From Azolla caroliniana (taxonomy: Eukaryota; Polypodiophyta): a stretch of DNA of 64,000 nucleotides. The translations under genes and the position numbers were made by a program. The stretch is from assembly GCA_043228905.1 (NCBI GenBank), contig JBHGNT010000001.1, positions 28,520,001 to 28,584,000 on the forward strand. Direction: 5' to 3'. Numbering within the stretch: position 1 is the first letter of the stretch; every line of letters begins with the position of its first letter. Below the pieces are notes generated by a model. It did no database searches. It saw only the letters and a program-made list of their open reading frames with translations, and was not told the origin of the DNA. Below are positions 13,070 to 24,400 of this stretch, piece after piece.

Positions 13070-13371
13070 TGGCGGAATGTTTGTAATGAGACATAGAGCA
13101 AATTCTATGCCGGCCTCTACTTCGACTAATGCCTCCAATCCGGAAGATGTATGGTTCATCGACTCCGGTCTTTGGATCCATATGACGTCCCATCAAGAAT
13201 GGTTCAAAGACCTTCGAGAGCCGGATCGACCTGGTTATGTCGAGACCGGAGACGACACCACTCATCCGATTCGGCATGTCGACAATGTCCCATTCGAGAA
13301 AGAAGGTGAACTAACTTGCATAAAAAATGTCTTCCATGTACCCACCATAACGAATAATTTTGGTCTCACAA
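13070..13371 (+). pseudogene. Element 1 protease fragment
   Basis: After the solo LTR the element's frame continues with a Ty1/copia aspartic protease region: WFIDSG (catalytic Asp codon at 13161-13163), followed by the conserved GYVETGDDTTHPI and HVPTITNN segments. The residue after DSG is Leu rather than the usual Ala, so activity is doubtful. A single extra T near 13357-13361 shifts the frame, and the coding sequence stops at the LTR patch starting at 13372. Confidence 0.85.
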
Positions 13372-13837
13372 TGTCCCGACACCAACAGAGACACAAATAT
13401 GCACAACCCTTTATATATATGATTATAAGAGTGAGTTACAACTTCGGCTCCGAGCCGGACTAAGGTAGGCTAGGTCACAACAGCAGTCTGCTGCCAAGCC
13501 GCCGTCGGGGAGCTCTCGAGCTCGTCGCCCGAGCGGGGTCTTGCACAGGAGGCCGAGTAGAAGTAAACCCCCCACATAACATTCAAGCTCTTCACCGAGC
13601 TAAAACCCTCAAGAGCCACGAATGGGGCAAAAGAAGAAGAAGAAGAAGACAAGATGAAATCCTAAACGAAATAGGGTGAAGACCCAAGTACAAACCCTAA
13701 GGGGACAAGAATAAGATGAAGAGGAAGAACTCTACCAAACCCTAGACCTAAGTATACCCCTCCTAACTCAAAATGGGCAATCCCTTTACAAGGGACCATC
13801 CCTCCCTTTTATAGAACAAGGAGAGGGATGCGTTACA
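13372..13837 (-). mobile_element. LTR-like segment (family B), minus strand
   Basis: The 466-bp block has TG and CA ends on both strands (minus strand TGTAACGCATCC to GTGTCGGGACA) and a TATA-like CTATAAAAGGG on the minus strand near 13812. The flanks are CACAA on the left and ATTCC on the right, so no target duplication is present. Its left neighbour is element 1 protease and its right neighbour is a piece of family C LTR, so it belongs to a rearranged patch rather than a simple insertion. Confidence 0.6.
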
Positions 13838-13838
13838 A

Positions 13839-14150
13839 TTCCTGAAGCTATAAAAGAGAGGGAGACGCGGGGAGAAGGGTATCGCGCATTGAGGAGGACG
13901 AAGTGTTGTCGAACCGTAACCGAACGCTTCTCCTCTGTTCATTCTCCATCGCTCTTCTCTGCAGAATTTCGGGAGGCTCGCGCTGCTTCGAGGAACGCCC
14001 GTGTGCTTCCGGCAGCACCTCCATCCTATCCCCTTTCGTGCGCTGACGAACAAGCATCGACATCTGTTCGCCGGCCTATTCGGTTGTAACCGCTCGCGTG
14101 CTATGTTGTTTTGTGTCATTTGATAATATACAAACATTCGTGTCTCTCTG
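13839..14150 (+). repeat. Partial family C LTR (internal part only)
   Basis: This segment matches 28953-29254 with about three substitutions over roughly 310 bp, including the promoter-like GAAGCTATAAAAGAGAGG at the start and the CAAACATTCGTG near the end. Both LTR termini are missing. It lies directly between the family B segment and the resumed element 1 pol, where the integrase core should be. Confidence 0.85.
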
Positions 14151-14163
14151 TCTCTGCGTCCTC

Positions 14164-14253
14164 AAGGTAACATGGGCCATGTTCAACGAGAAGCATATGC
14201 CCAAGTCATATTGGGCAGAAGCTGCAAATACCGCCGTCTACCTCATGAACCGG
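14164..14253 (+). pseudogene. Element 1 integrase fragment
   Basis: The frame encodes WAMFNEKHMPKSYWAEAANT and YLMNRC, the part of copia integrase just after the catalytic core. Everything from the GAG-pre-integrase region through most of the catalytic core is missing and replaced by 13372-14163. The fragment is interrupted at 14253 by element 2 and resumes in frame at 28686. Confidence 0.85.
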
Positions 14254-14757
14254 TGTCGTGAAGATTTCTGGCACCGGGGTGGAATGGGCAAATCGGTGGT
14301 GTGCAACATGTGCACGTGTATACTAGGAAAGGGTGTGTAGAAAGAAGAGGGGAATTTTATCCCACATTGTAAGGTCCCTCCTTCCTTGGGCTATAAAAGG
14401 AAGGGAGGGGTCACTTATGAGGGGTTGCCTATTTTGAGGGAGAGAGGCATACCACTTAGGTCGAGGGTTTCCTATTCTGTTTTAGGGTTTCGGTTAGGGT
14501 TTTCTTCTAGGGTTTTTCTCATAGTCGTTTGGTGCGGCCATGGCGGCCACCATTGTTGTAATCATTCGCTTGTTTTTAATATATCTTGTTGTGGATCTTG
14601 CTTCCATCTATTTTGGTCTATGCTTATGTGCTACTCTTCATCTTCTCATCCGGTGTTAAGCTTCCATTTCTCATATCTTATTCTATCTCCTCTACTCCCT
14701 AGTCCAAGACCCCCGTGGTCCCGCCCCTTCTACACGCACGCGTGTAACAACGCGACA
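14254..14757 (+). repeat. Element 2 5' LTR
   Basis: The 504-bp LTR has a TATA box (CTATAAAAGG, 14391-14400) and, downstream of it, clustered telo-box-like TTTAGGGTTT / TTAGGGTTTT motifs (14480-14516). It is 11 bp shorter than the 3' copy because a piece near its start (GGCTATAGTGTG in the other copy) is missing. Confidence 0.93.
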
Positions 14758-14761
14758 TCTT

Positions 14762-14774
14762 TGGTGAACCCGAC
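14762..14774 (+). promoter_or_regulatory. Element 2 primer-binding site
   Basis: TGGTGAACCCGAC starts with TGG, complementary to a tRNA 3' CCA, four bases after the LTR end. It differs from the tRNA-Met site of the copia elements in this window, which supports gypsy-like assignment. I did not identify the tRNA. Confidence 0.7.
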
Positions 14775-15560
14775 GTGAAGGGTGCCAAGGGAGCATGGAG
14801 ATGGAAGCAGATTTCGACTTCGAGGAGATGATGGCAAAGATCGTGATGGAAACCGGACGGAAGATGGTGAAGCGAGATGCGGCTCAACAAGTCGTCGAAA
14901 GGGTGGTCGATCGAGTCGGCCGGTTCAATGGGAATGAGGTTCTAAAAATTTTGGGAGCCTACAAGGCCGAGATGGCGAAAGGGGGCGTGGACGAGGTGAT
15001 GTGGCTAGAGTATTTTCCTCGAGTGGCGGTCGTATCGGTGCACAAGGAGGTCAAGGAACTACGAGAAGCTCACGAGTCGTGGGTGTCCTTGGAGGGAGCC
15101 CTATTGGAAGCGTACGGGTATGCGAAACCGGAGTGGGTATGCCGGCAACCCGATGGGGAGCGGTCGGCAACAACGTGGCCCGCGAGCGGTGGAGAAGAGA
15201 GAGCGGTGAGTGAGTACGCACTATCGCCGGAAGAGAGCTCAACGCAAAACGGTTCGGAGTAGCTCGACCTAGAGGTGCTAATACGGGAGGCATGCGAGCT
15301 TGTGAAGGCGAAAATCGGAGCCGAAGAAGGGCTTGTTATGGAGACGGGCCGGAGGCGATCGGAGGATGCGGAGGAAGAAGCCTCCCTAGACGTAGAAGAT
15401 GGGGCCTATACGGAGGCCAGGAGAGCGTACGACGGTGACATAGGAGAGGGTGCGGAGCAAGCGACCCTCTTGCCTTGCAGTGAAGGGACGACCATGGAGG
15501 CTGGTAACTACGGATTCGGGACATGGCGGCCCGAAACATCGAGTGGAGAGGAGACAAGCG

Positions 15561-15882
15561 GCGGTGCCACGACCTTACCCACACCGGTCCTAGAGGCTCC
15601 GGCGGTCGGCCCGAGTGCCGGCGTGAGACCTAGAGCGACGGGCAGTGGCGGCGATAAGGAGGGCAACCAAGACAACGACAAGGAAAGCGACAAAGAAGAG
15701 GCGGCAAGCATAATTGAGGCTTGCATAATCGGAGGCGGGTTAGCCGCGGACAACAATGTCCGAACGGAGGCGGCTACGGACACAACGAGCGGCGGTGCCA
15801 AGTCCTTACCCACACCAGTCCTAGAGGCTCCGGCGGTCGGCCCGAGTGCCGGCATGAGACCTAGAGCGACGGGTAGTGGTGG
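15561..15882 (+). repeat. Direct repeat, about 91-bp units 231 bp apart, in the element 2 frame
   Basis: The block at 15561-15651, coding for TPVLEAPAVGPSAG and RPRATGSGG, recurs at 15792-15882 with few changes and in the same frame (231 is divisible by 3). Shorter derivatives of its first part occur near 16000-16035 and 16672-16700. Confidence 0.88.
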
Positions 15883-17092
15883 CGGCAAGGCGGGCTACCA
15901 CGGCGAAAAAGAGAACGAGGAAGAGATAGCCACGGACCACGACGTCCGAACGAAGGTGGCTACGAACATGGCATCGGCGACTAACGGTAACGGAACTTTT
16001 CCCACACCTATTCTAGAGACTTCGGCGGTCGGCCCCGAGAGCCCAAGTGAGACCGGAGAGACAGAAGGTGGCGGCCGCAAAGCGGACGATCGAAACGACG
16101 ACGAGGAAGGTCATACCGGACAGAGGCAAGACCTCTCGACACTGAGACCGGACACTACGGCGGTTGCGCTCGAATGCCAACATAAGACCGGAGAGAAGGG
16201 CGGTGGCCATGAGGAGGCGTGGCCCGTAGCGAACACGTGCGAAGATGAGGATGCGAGGCCCGAAACGGGCATATACAAGAGGACCGACGGAGAGGTTGGG
16301 AGCGGCAAGGAGGAGAGAGTCGGGAACCGACCCGATTGGAAGATAAACCGGTGGATAATCCGACACGACCGAAAGACGAGGCGGAAGAAGATTGGAGCGG
16401 GGTCCGGTCAACCGGGCCCGAACCGAAGAAGAACCAGCAAGGCCGGATTGGTGCGGACAAACATGTACCAGCCGGTTACGGTTACAGAAGGGAGTAGACC
16501 AAACCGGAACTCGATCGGCCGAGACCGATCCGGGCGAAGGCTAAGTCGGCATGATTGGAGGTCGAGGCGAACGTGCCACAACACCCGGTGGGAGCCGGTG
16601 AGCGCGAGAAGGAGGCAAACCGGGCACGGTGATTACGTCTTGGCGGATGACCGAGAGCAAGAGGAACCCTCTACACCTATTCTTGAGACTTCGGCGGTTG
16701 TGGATCAACATAAAACCGAAGAGACGGCGGATGGCGGTGAGGAGTCGAAGACCGGAACGGACGAGGCTACCGGAACGGGTACCTGGTGCGTGAAGACGGA
16801 CGAGCACGGCCAAGAGGGCCAATAGGAGACGGAAAAGTGTATGGCAACGAAGGACGAAGAGACCGACGCGGAGGACGGGTCTACAGTGGAAGAAGCGTGT
16901 AACACAAAGCATGCATTACGGCGTAAAACGGCGCATGCGCTACGGCCGGCGAAGGGCCAAGAAGCAAGCGTGCATTCAGAGGAGCCGCAACGAGTGACCG
17001 CCGATGACGGTCGGAGGAAGCCTTTGAGAGGCAAGCGCGGGACGATGGACGGTGCGACGAGACGCCAAGATCGACGAAACAAGACGGGCGTG

Positions 17093-17370
17093 ATCGGCAT
17101 GAACGAAGGATTGTGTCTGGGAAAACGGAGGGGATGCGCGGAGAACAACGGGGTACACACCGGGAAGAGAAAACGCGGCGGCTTCCCGGAGGGCATACAA
17201 GGCCAAGAGGGCCAAGAGGGCACAAGTCGAGGCGAGGCGGTAACGAGACCCTCGAGGGACACCGACACAAAGGTCGGGATGACGGTACGCTCTACGGCGA
17301 GAGAGCACGACGGGCAAAGGAGAGGCAAGGAACGTGGAATGGGGTCACCTAAGGGCCAAAGAATGGGCGC
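17093..17370 (+). repeat. Element 2 long repeat, unit 1
   Basis: This unit encodes the LCLGKRRGCAENNG and DTDTKVGMTVRSTAREHDG segments. It matches unit 2 at 27462-27745 (LCLENRRRCVESNG, DTDMVVGMTVHSTTREHDE). In the element before element 3 inserted, the units were 528 bp apart, exactly 176 codons. The similarity is clear at both DNA and protein level. Confidence 0.85.
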
Positions 17371-17606
17371 ATATTCGGGGTATAACATCGGTGCACGAGA
17401 AGAGACTATGGAAGGCAAGTGTGGAGCAGGAAGAGTCGACACGCTGAGGTGTTCGGCATGCGAAGACGATAAAACCAAAGGACGAACATACGCGGCACGA
17501 AAAGGGCGGAATCCGGAGTGCGATCAGAGAGTTCGGGAACGCACCCAGAGGACATACGAGCCTTTGTGAGGAATGCACGCAGCGAGAGACGGAGCGGTGA
17601 GGTGCC

Positions 17607-17899
17607 TGTTGCAGACGAGGTCGTCTATGCGGAAGATCAAGAAGCATTCGATTCTTTTCTGTACCTGCGTATGACAGTTTCTAGGTCGTTGCACAGAGAG
17701 AGAGAGAGAGAGAGAGAGGGAGGGAGAGGCACAAAAGACTTTCTATTTCCCAAAGCAATAATACAACACCCAACCTTACAAAAAGGTTACAAGGTCACTA
17801 TATATAGTGACCGACTTAGGGCAACTACCCTTTATGCTAATTACACAAATGGCCCAAAGGGATAGTGTGAATACGTCCATTATACACTTGTATTCGACA
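17607..17899 (-). repeat. Element 3 3' LTR (left copy)
   Basis: The 293-bp LTR reads TGTTGCAGACGAGG at its left end and GTATTCGACA at its right end on the plus strand. It contains a GA microsatellite (about 17696-17720) and a TATA sequence inside the perfect 14-bp palindrome CACTATATATAGTG (about 17796-17809). The polypurine tract (minus strand ACGGGGGAG) follows at 17900. Confidence 0.95.
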
Positions 17900-18092
17900 C
17901 TCCCCCGTAATGGGCGTATACATGGGTTATCTAAGATTACAGGTATAGACTTAGGTTCTCGGGCATATCAGCTTTGTTCGAGTCGGCAGGGTCCGAAGGC
18001 AGAAGACCTAACTGGTCGGGTCGGAGCAGTTGAAGCCGATCATTAAGGAACTGATGTCGGTTGTCGGGAACCATCCTGCTCTGTGTCCGGCT

Positions 18093-20921
18093 CTAACCGG
18101 ACTGGTTTGTCGTTACGCCCATCTGATGCCGAAGAGACCGAAAGCGGTCAGCCGAAAGACACTTGGTCATTCCATCTGCGACATTGTCGGTTGTGGATAT
18201 TTTCTCTAGACCGATTTTCCCTGAAATGACGCAGTCCCGAACGAAGTGATATCGAACGTCGATATGTTTGGAGGCGTCGTGGTGAACCGGATTTTTCGAC
18301 AAGGCAACAACACCTTGACTGTCGCTGTAGACAACTGGAGCCGAGTCATGGTCGACTTGGCGAAACGTGTGCGCCAGCCGACCGAGCCACAAAGCTTCTC
18401 TTGCTGCGTCGGACGCAGCTACATATTCTGCTTCGGTCGTTGAGGTCGTTGTGCACTCCTGAAGTTTCGACTTCCACGAGATTGCTCCATTGCCGAATTT
18501 GAAGCAGTATCCGGTTGTTGATTTCCGACTGTCTATACAGCCGGCGAAATCCGAGTCGGTGTAACCGACTACGCCTGAGGTTCGGTTCGGACCGAAAAGA
18601 ATGCCGTGGTCTTTTGTGCCAGCCAGATATCTGAACACATGCTTGACTGCGTTCCAATGCGATCGGCCAGGATTGTGCATAAATCTGCTAACGACTCCTA
18701 CGGCATGAGAAATATCAGGCCGTGTCGCGACCATCAGGTACATAAGGGAGCCGACTGCCGGTGCATACGGTACCGACTTCATATCTTCCCCCTCCGGACC
18801 GGATGTCGGGCAGTCTCGCTGAGAGAGCCGAAGATTCATTGGGAGCGGGGTTGAAGCAGATTTGGCTGATTGCATGTTGAAGCGTTCCAAGACACGTTGG
18901 ATATAGTCGGTCTGAGACAAAAAAAGATGTCGTTTATCGCGATGCCGACTAATCTTCATGCCGAGTATGTGTCGTGCCGGACCGAGGTCCTTCATGGCAA
19001 ACTTAAACCGCAGTTGCCGAATGAGATCGGCAAGTTCGTCCGCGTGGCGTCCAGAAATTAGCATGTCGTCCACGTAAATGATGAGGAAGATGGGTGATCC
19101 ATCTTGAGCTGTGTTGGTGAAGAGACAATGGTCCTCATCGCTTTTTGAGAAGCCGATCGATTGGATGAAGTCGTCGAACTTCTTGTACCATTGTCGCGGT
19201 GCCTGTTTGAGGCCGTATAGACTCTTCCTGAGTCGGCAGACTAGATGTTCTTGGCCAGTTGCCACGAAGCCTTTTGGCTGCTCCATATAAATTTCCTCCT
19301 CGAGATCACCATGGAGGAAGGCTGTTTTGACATCTAGCTGAATCAGCTCCAAGTTGTCGGCTGCCACTACGCCGAGTAGAAAGCGAAGGGTTGTCATTTT
19401 CACCACTGGTGAAAAAATCTCGTCGAAGTCGACGCCATATTCTTGTCGGAAGCCCTTCGCAACTATTCTGGCCTTGTACTTTGGGGTGGTCGAATCAGAC
19501 GTCTCTTTTAGTCGATAAACCCATTTGCAAGGAAGAGCACGTCAGTTCTTAGGTAATTCGACCAGATCCCAAGTCTTGTTTGCCCGAATGGAGTGCATTT
19601 CCGACTCCATCGCCAGATGCCAGGTGGCTGAATCGACAGATGTCGATGCTTCTTCGTAAGACGTCGGTTCGCCGGCATCAGTGAAGAAAATTCCAGGAGT
19701 GTACCTCTCCAGAGGTTGCGACAGTCTCTCGGATCGTCGAGGTATGATTGGACTGGTCGCATCGGGTATCGGGGTCGGATGGTCCGAAAGCGGATTGTTC
19801 TGTTGTGCCGATTCGGAGTTGTCCGAGTCGGTAGTGTAAGGTTCAGCTACCCGTGAAGCTGACCGTGTGTTGAGAGCGGGGCCTTCTTGAAGGGTCGGCA
19901 CATCGGAAAATGTTACCCTTCGGACTTCGGTCGGTTTTTCGACTGATGGATTCATAGCCGACTCGTTGAACACAACGTCCGAACTTCGAACGATTTGTCT
20001 GCGTTCGGGGTCCCAGAGTCGGTATCCCATTTCGCCGTCTGATCCATATCCAAGGAAAATGCATTTCCTGGACCGAGGTGCAAGTTTTCGGCGATCATCT
20101 TTCGGAATAAGGGCGTACGCCTCGCATCCGAAGATCCTCAGCTTGTCGTAATTCGGCTTACTGCCGATCCATAGTTCCTGAGGAATTTGAAGTCCTAGAG
20201 GTCTACTTGGCGACATATTGATTATGTGTACTGCCGTGAGTAGAGCCTCTGCCCAGAAGCCATCCGACAGTCCGGAGTGTTGGAGCATGGAAACTATCCG
20301 TTCTTGGATTGTCCGATTCATGCGTTCGGCAATCCCGTTTTGCTCCAGGCTGTGTGGTGCCGTAAATTCACGTCGGATGCCGCGTTGTCGGCAGAATTTG
20401 ACGAATTCATCGGATTTGAACTCTCCCCCATTGTCGGTCCGAAAGCATTTCAGTTTTCGGTCGGTTTGATTTTCTACCATAGCGAGCCAATCTGAGAAGA
20501 TCGAGAAGACCCGATCTTTGGTGCGAATCGGATAAGCCCACACCTTTCGAGTCGAATCGTCAATAAAACTGACGAAGTAAGAGGCACCGCCGAGAGACTG
20601 ATGCGGCATTGGGCCACAGACGTCCGAGTGGACAAAATCGAGAGGTCTCGTGTCTCTTGGTGCTGATGTCGGGTGTGATGCGGCTGCTTGTTTGCCATAC
20701 TAGCAATGCTCGCAGAATTGATGGTCGGAGAAGGAGAGTTTGGGGATGTATCCGGCTCTAGATAGGTGCGTGATGCCGGCCTTGCTGAGGTGTCCTAATC
20801 TTCTGTGCCATAGTGATGACACAGGAATATCCACCAAAAACAGGTTACCCTCTCTGAGCGTAACATGTAACGGATACAGTGAGTGTATCTTGGGTCCTCT
20901 AGCAAGCAGGAGGTTCCCCCT
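18093..20921 (-). pseudogene. pol: Element 3 pol, C-terminal two-thirds, with two nonsense codons
   Basis: This 943-codon segment continues gag-pol from 25288 in the same frame. It holds the integrase zinc region (HRRLGH with FCEHC), the integrase core with RTDNGGEF and the downstream Glu in ERMNRTIQE, the reverse transcriptase with LDVKTAFLHGDL and YVDDML, and RNase H with GYTDSDFAG and the ENV-less C-terminus ending at 18093. TAG at 20700-20702 replaces CAG and TGA at 19542-19544 replaces CGA, judged against element 4. Both are C-to-T changes on the coding strand. Otherwise the frame is uninterrupted. Confidence 0.93.
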
Positions 20922-21210
20922 TGTTGGAAGCAAAGTCGTCAGTGCGGAAGATCAAGAAGCATTCGATGGTTTTGAATACCTGCGTATGACAGAAGGTAGG
21001 TCGTTGGACAGAGAGAGAGAGAGAGGGGGAGAGAGAGAGACAAAAAAACTCTTTATTCCATAAAGCAACAATACGATATCCGACCTTACAAAAAGGTTAC
21101 AAGGTCACTATATATAGTGACCGACTTAGGGCAACTACCCTTTATGCTAATTACATAAATGGCCAAAACGGGATAGTGTGAATACGTCCATTATACACAT
21201 GTATTCGACA
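20922..21210 (-). repeat. Element 4 3' LTR (left copy)
   Basis: The 289-bp LTR starts TGTTGGAAGCAAAGTCG on the plus strand and ends GTATTCGACA. It shares the second half, including CACTATATATAGTG, with element 3's LTR, but differs in the first about 150 bp (for example GATGGTTTTGAATACC against GATTCTTTTCTGTACC). The purine tract (minus strand ACGGGGGAG) follows at 21211. Confidence 0.95.
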
Positions 21211-21403
21211 CTCCCCCGTAATGGGCGTATACATGGGTTATCTAAGATTACAGGTATAGACTTGGGTTCTCGGACATATCAGCTTTGTTCGAGTCGGCAG
21301 GGTCCGAAGGCAGAAGACCGAACTGGTCGGGTCGGAACAGTTGAAGCCGATCATTAAGGAACTGATGTCGGTTGTCGGGAACCATCCTGCTCTGTGTCCG
21401 GCT

Positions 21404-24400
21404 CTAACCGGACTGGTTTGTCGTTACGCCCATCTGATGCCGAAGAGACCGAAAACGGTCTGCCGAAAGACACTTGGTCATTCCATCTGCGACATTGTCG
21501 GTTGTGGATATTTTCTCTAGACCGATTTTCCCTGAAATGACGCAGTCCCGAACGAAGTGATATCGAACGTCGATATGTTTGGAGGCGTTGTGGTGAACCG
21601 GATTTTTCGACAAGGCCACAGCACCTTGACTGTCGCTGTAGACAACTGGAGCCGAGTCATGGTCGACTTGTTGAAATGTGTGCGCCAGCCGACCGAGCCA
21701 CAAAGCTTCTTTTGCTGCGTCGGACGCAGCTACATATTCTGCTTCGGTCGTTGAGGTCGTTGTGCACTCCTGAAGTTTCGACTTCCACGAGATTGCTCCA
21801 TTGCCGAATTTGAAGCAGTATCCGGTTGTTGATTTCCGACTGTCTATACAGCCGGCGAAATCCGAGTCGGTGTAACCGACTACGCCTGAGGTTCGGTTCG
21901 GACCGAAAAGAATGCCATGGTCTTTTGTGCCAGCCAGATATCTGAACACATGCTTGACTGCGTTCCAATGCGATCGGCCAGGATTGTGCATAAATCTGCT
22001 AACGACTCCTACGGCATGAGAAATATCAGGCCGTGTCGCGACCATCAGGTACATAAGGGAGCCGACTGCCGGTGCATACGGTACCGACTTCATATCTTCC
22101 CCCTCCGGGCCGGATGTCGGGCAGTCTCGCTGAGAGAGCCGAAGGTTCATGGGGAGCGGGGTTGAAGCAGATTTGGCTGATTGCATGTTGAAGCGTTCCA
22201 AGACACGTCGGATATAGTCGGCCTGAGACAAAAAAAGATGTCGTTTATCGCGATGCCGACTAATCTTCATGCCAAGGATGTGTCGTGCCGGACCGAGGTC
22301 CTTCATGGCAAACTTCAACCGCAGTTGCCGAACGAGAGCGGCAAGTTCGCCCGCGTGGCGTCCAGAAATTAGCATGTCGTCCACGTAGATGATGAGGAAG
22401 ATGGGTGATCCATCTTGAGCTGTGTTGGTGAAGAGACAATGGTCCTCATCGCTTTTGGAGAAGCCGATCGATTGGATGAAGTCGTCGAACTTCTTGTACC
22501 ATTGTCGCGGTGCCTGTTTGAGGCCGTATAGACTCTTCCTGAGTCGGCAGACTAGATGTTCTTGGCCAGTTGCCACGAAGCCTTTTGGCTGCTCCATATA
22601 AATTTCCTCCTCGAGATCACCATGGAGGAAGGCTGTTTTGACATCTAGCTGAATCAGCTCCAAGTTGTCGGCTGCCACTACGCCGAGCAGAAAACGAAGG
22701 GTTGTCATTTTCACCACTGGTGAAAAAATTTCGTCGAAGTCGACGCCATATTCTTGTCGGAAGCCCTTCGCAACTAATCTGGCCTTGTACTTTGGGGTGG
22801 TCGAATCAGACGTCTCTTTTAGTCGATAAACCCACTTGCAAGGAAGAGCACGTCGGTCCCTAGGTAATTCGACCAGATCCCAAGTCTTGTTTGCCCGGAT
22901 GGAGTGCATTTCCGACTCCATCGCCAGATGCCAGGTGGCGGAATCGACAGATGTCGATGCTTCTTCGTAAGACGTCGGTTCGCCGGCGTCGGTGAAGAAA
23001 ATTCCAGGAGAATACCTCTCCGGAGGTTGCGAAAGTCTCTCGGATCGTCGAGGTATGAGTGGACTGGTCGCATCGGGTATCGAGGTCGGATGGTCCGAAA
23101 GCGAATTGTTCTGCTGTGCCGAGTCGGAGTCGTCCGAGTCGGTAGTGTAAGGTTCAGCTACCCGTGAAGCTGACCGTGTGTTGAGAGCGGGGCCTTCTTG
23201 AAGGGTCGGCACATCGGAAAACGTTACCCTTCGGACTTCGATCGGTTTTTCGACTGATGGATTCATAGCCGACTCGTTGAACACAACGTCCGAACTTCGA
23301 ACGATTTGCCTGCGTTCGGGGTCCCAGAGTCGGTATCCCATTTCGCCGTCGGATCCATATCCAAGGAAAATGCATTTCCTGGACCGAGGTGCAAGTTTTC
23401 GGCGATCATCTTTCGGAATAAGGGCGTACGCCTCGCATCCGAAGATCCTCAGCTTGTCGTAATTCGGCTTACTGCCGATCCATAGTTCCTGAGGAATTTG
23501 AAGTCCTAGAGGTCTACTTGGCGACATATTGATTATGTGTACTGCCGTGAATAGAGCCTCTGCCCAGAAGCCATCCGACAGTCCGGAGTGTTGGAGCATG
23601 GAAACTATCCTTTCTTGGATTGTCCGATTCATTCGTTCGGCAATCCCGTTTTGCTCCGGGCTGTGTGGTGCCGTAAATTCACGTCGGATGCCGCGTTGTC
23701 GGCAGAATTTGACGAATTCTTCGGATTTGAACTCTCCCCCATTGTCTGTCCGAAGGCATTTCAGCTTTCGGTCGGTTTGATTTTCTACCATAGCGAGCCA
23801 ATCGGTGAAGATCGAGAAGACCCGATCTTTGGTGCGAATTGGATAAGCCCACACCTTTCGAGTCGAATCGTCAATAAAAGTGACGAAGTAAGAGGCACCG
23901 CCTAGAGACTGATGCGGCATTGGGCCACAGACGTCCGAATGGACTAAATCAAGAGGTCTCGTTTCTCTTAGTGCTGATGTCGGGTGTGACGCGGCTGCTT
24001 GTTTGCCATACTGGCAATGCTCGCAGAATTGATGGTCCGAGAAGGAGAGTTTGGGGATGTATCCGGCTCTAGATAGGTGCGTGATGCCGGCCTTGCTGAG
24101 GTGTCCTAATCTTCGGTGCCATAGTGATGACACAGGAATATCCATCAAAAACAGGTTACCCTCTCTGAGCGTAACATGTAACGGATACAATGAGTGTATC
24201 TTGGGTCCTCTAGCAAGCAGGAGGTTCCCCCTGTGGAGTGTCCACCCTCCCGAAGAAAAACCGGCACGAATGCCGTCTTCATCTAGTTGTCCGACTGAGA
24301 TCAATGGCCTTGAGAGCTCGGGTACATGTCGGACATTGTGGAGTACAAGTGTAGAGCCACCTGCAAGATTGAGCTCTACTGTGCCGATTCCGATGATGTC

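Noticed and set aside
15336-17647. Minus-strand frames of 60-257 codons opposite element 2
   Set aside because: Mirror images of the GC-rich plus-strand frame; composition alone keeps them open. The plus strand matches the gag-like start and the element's orientation.
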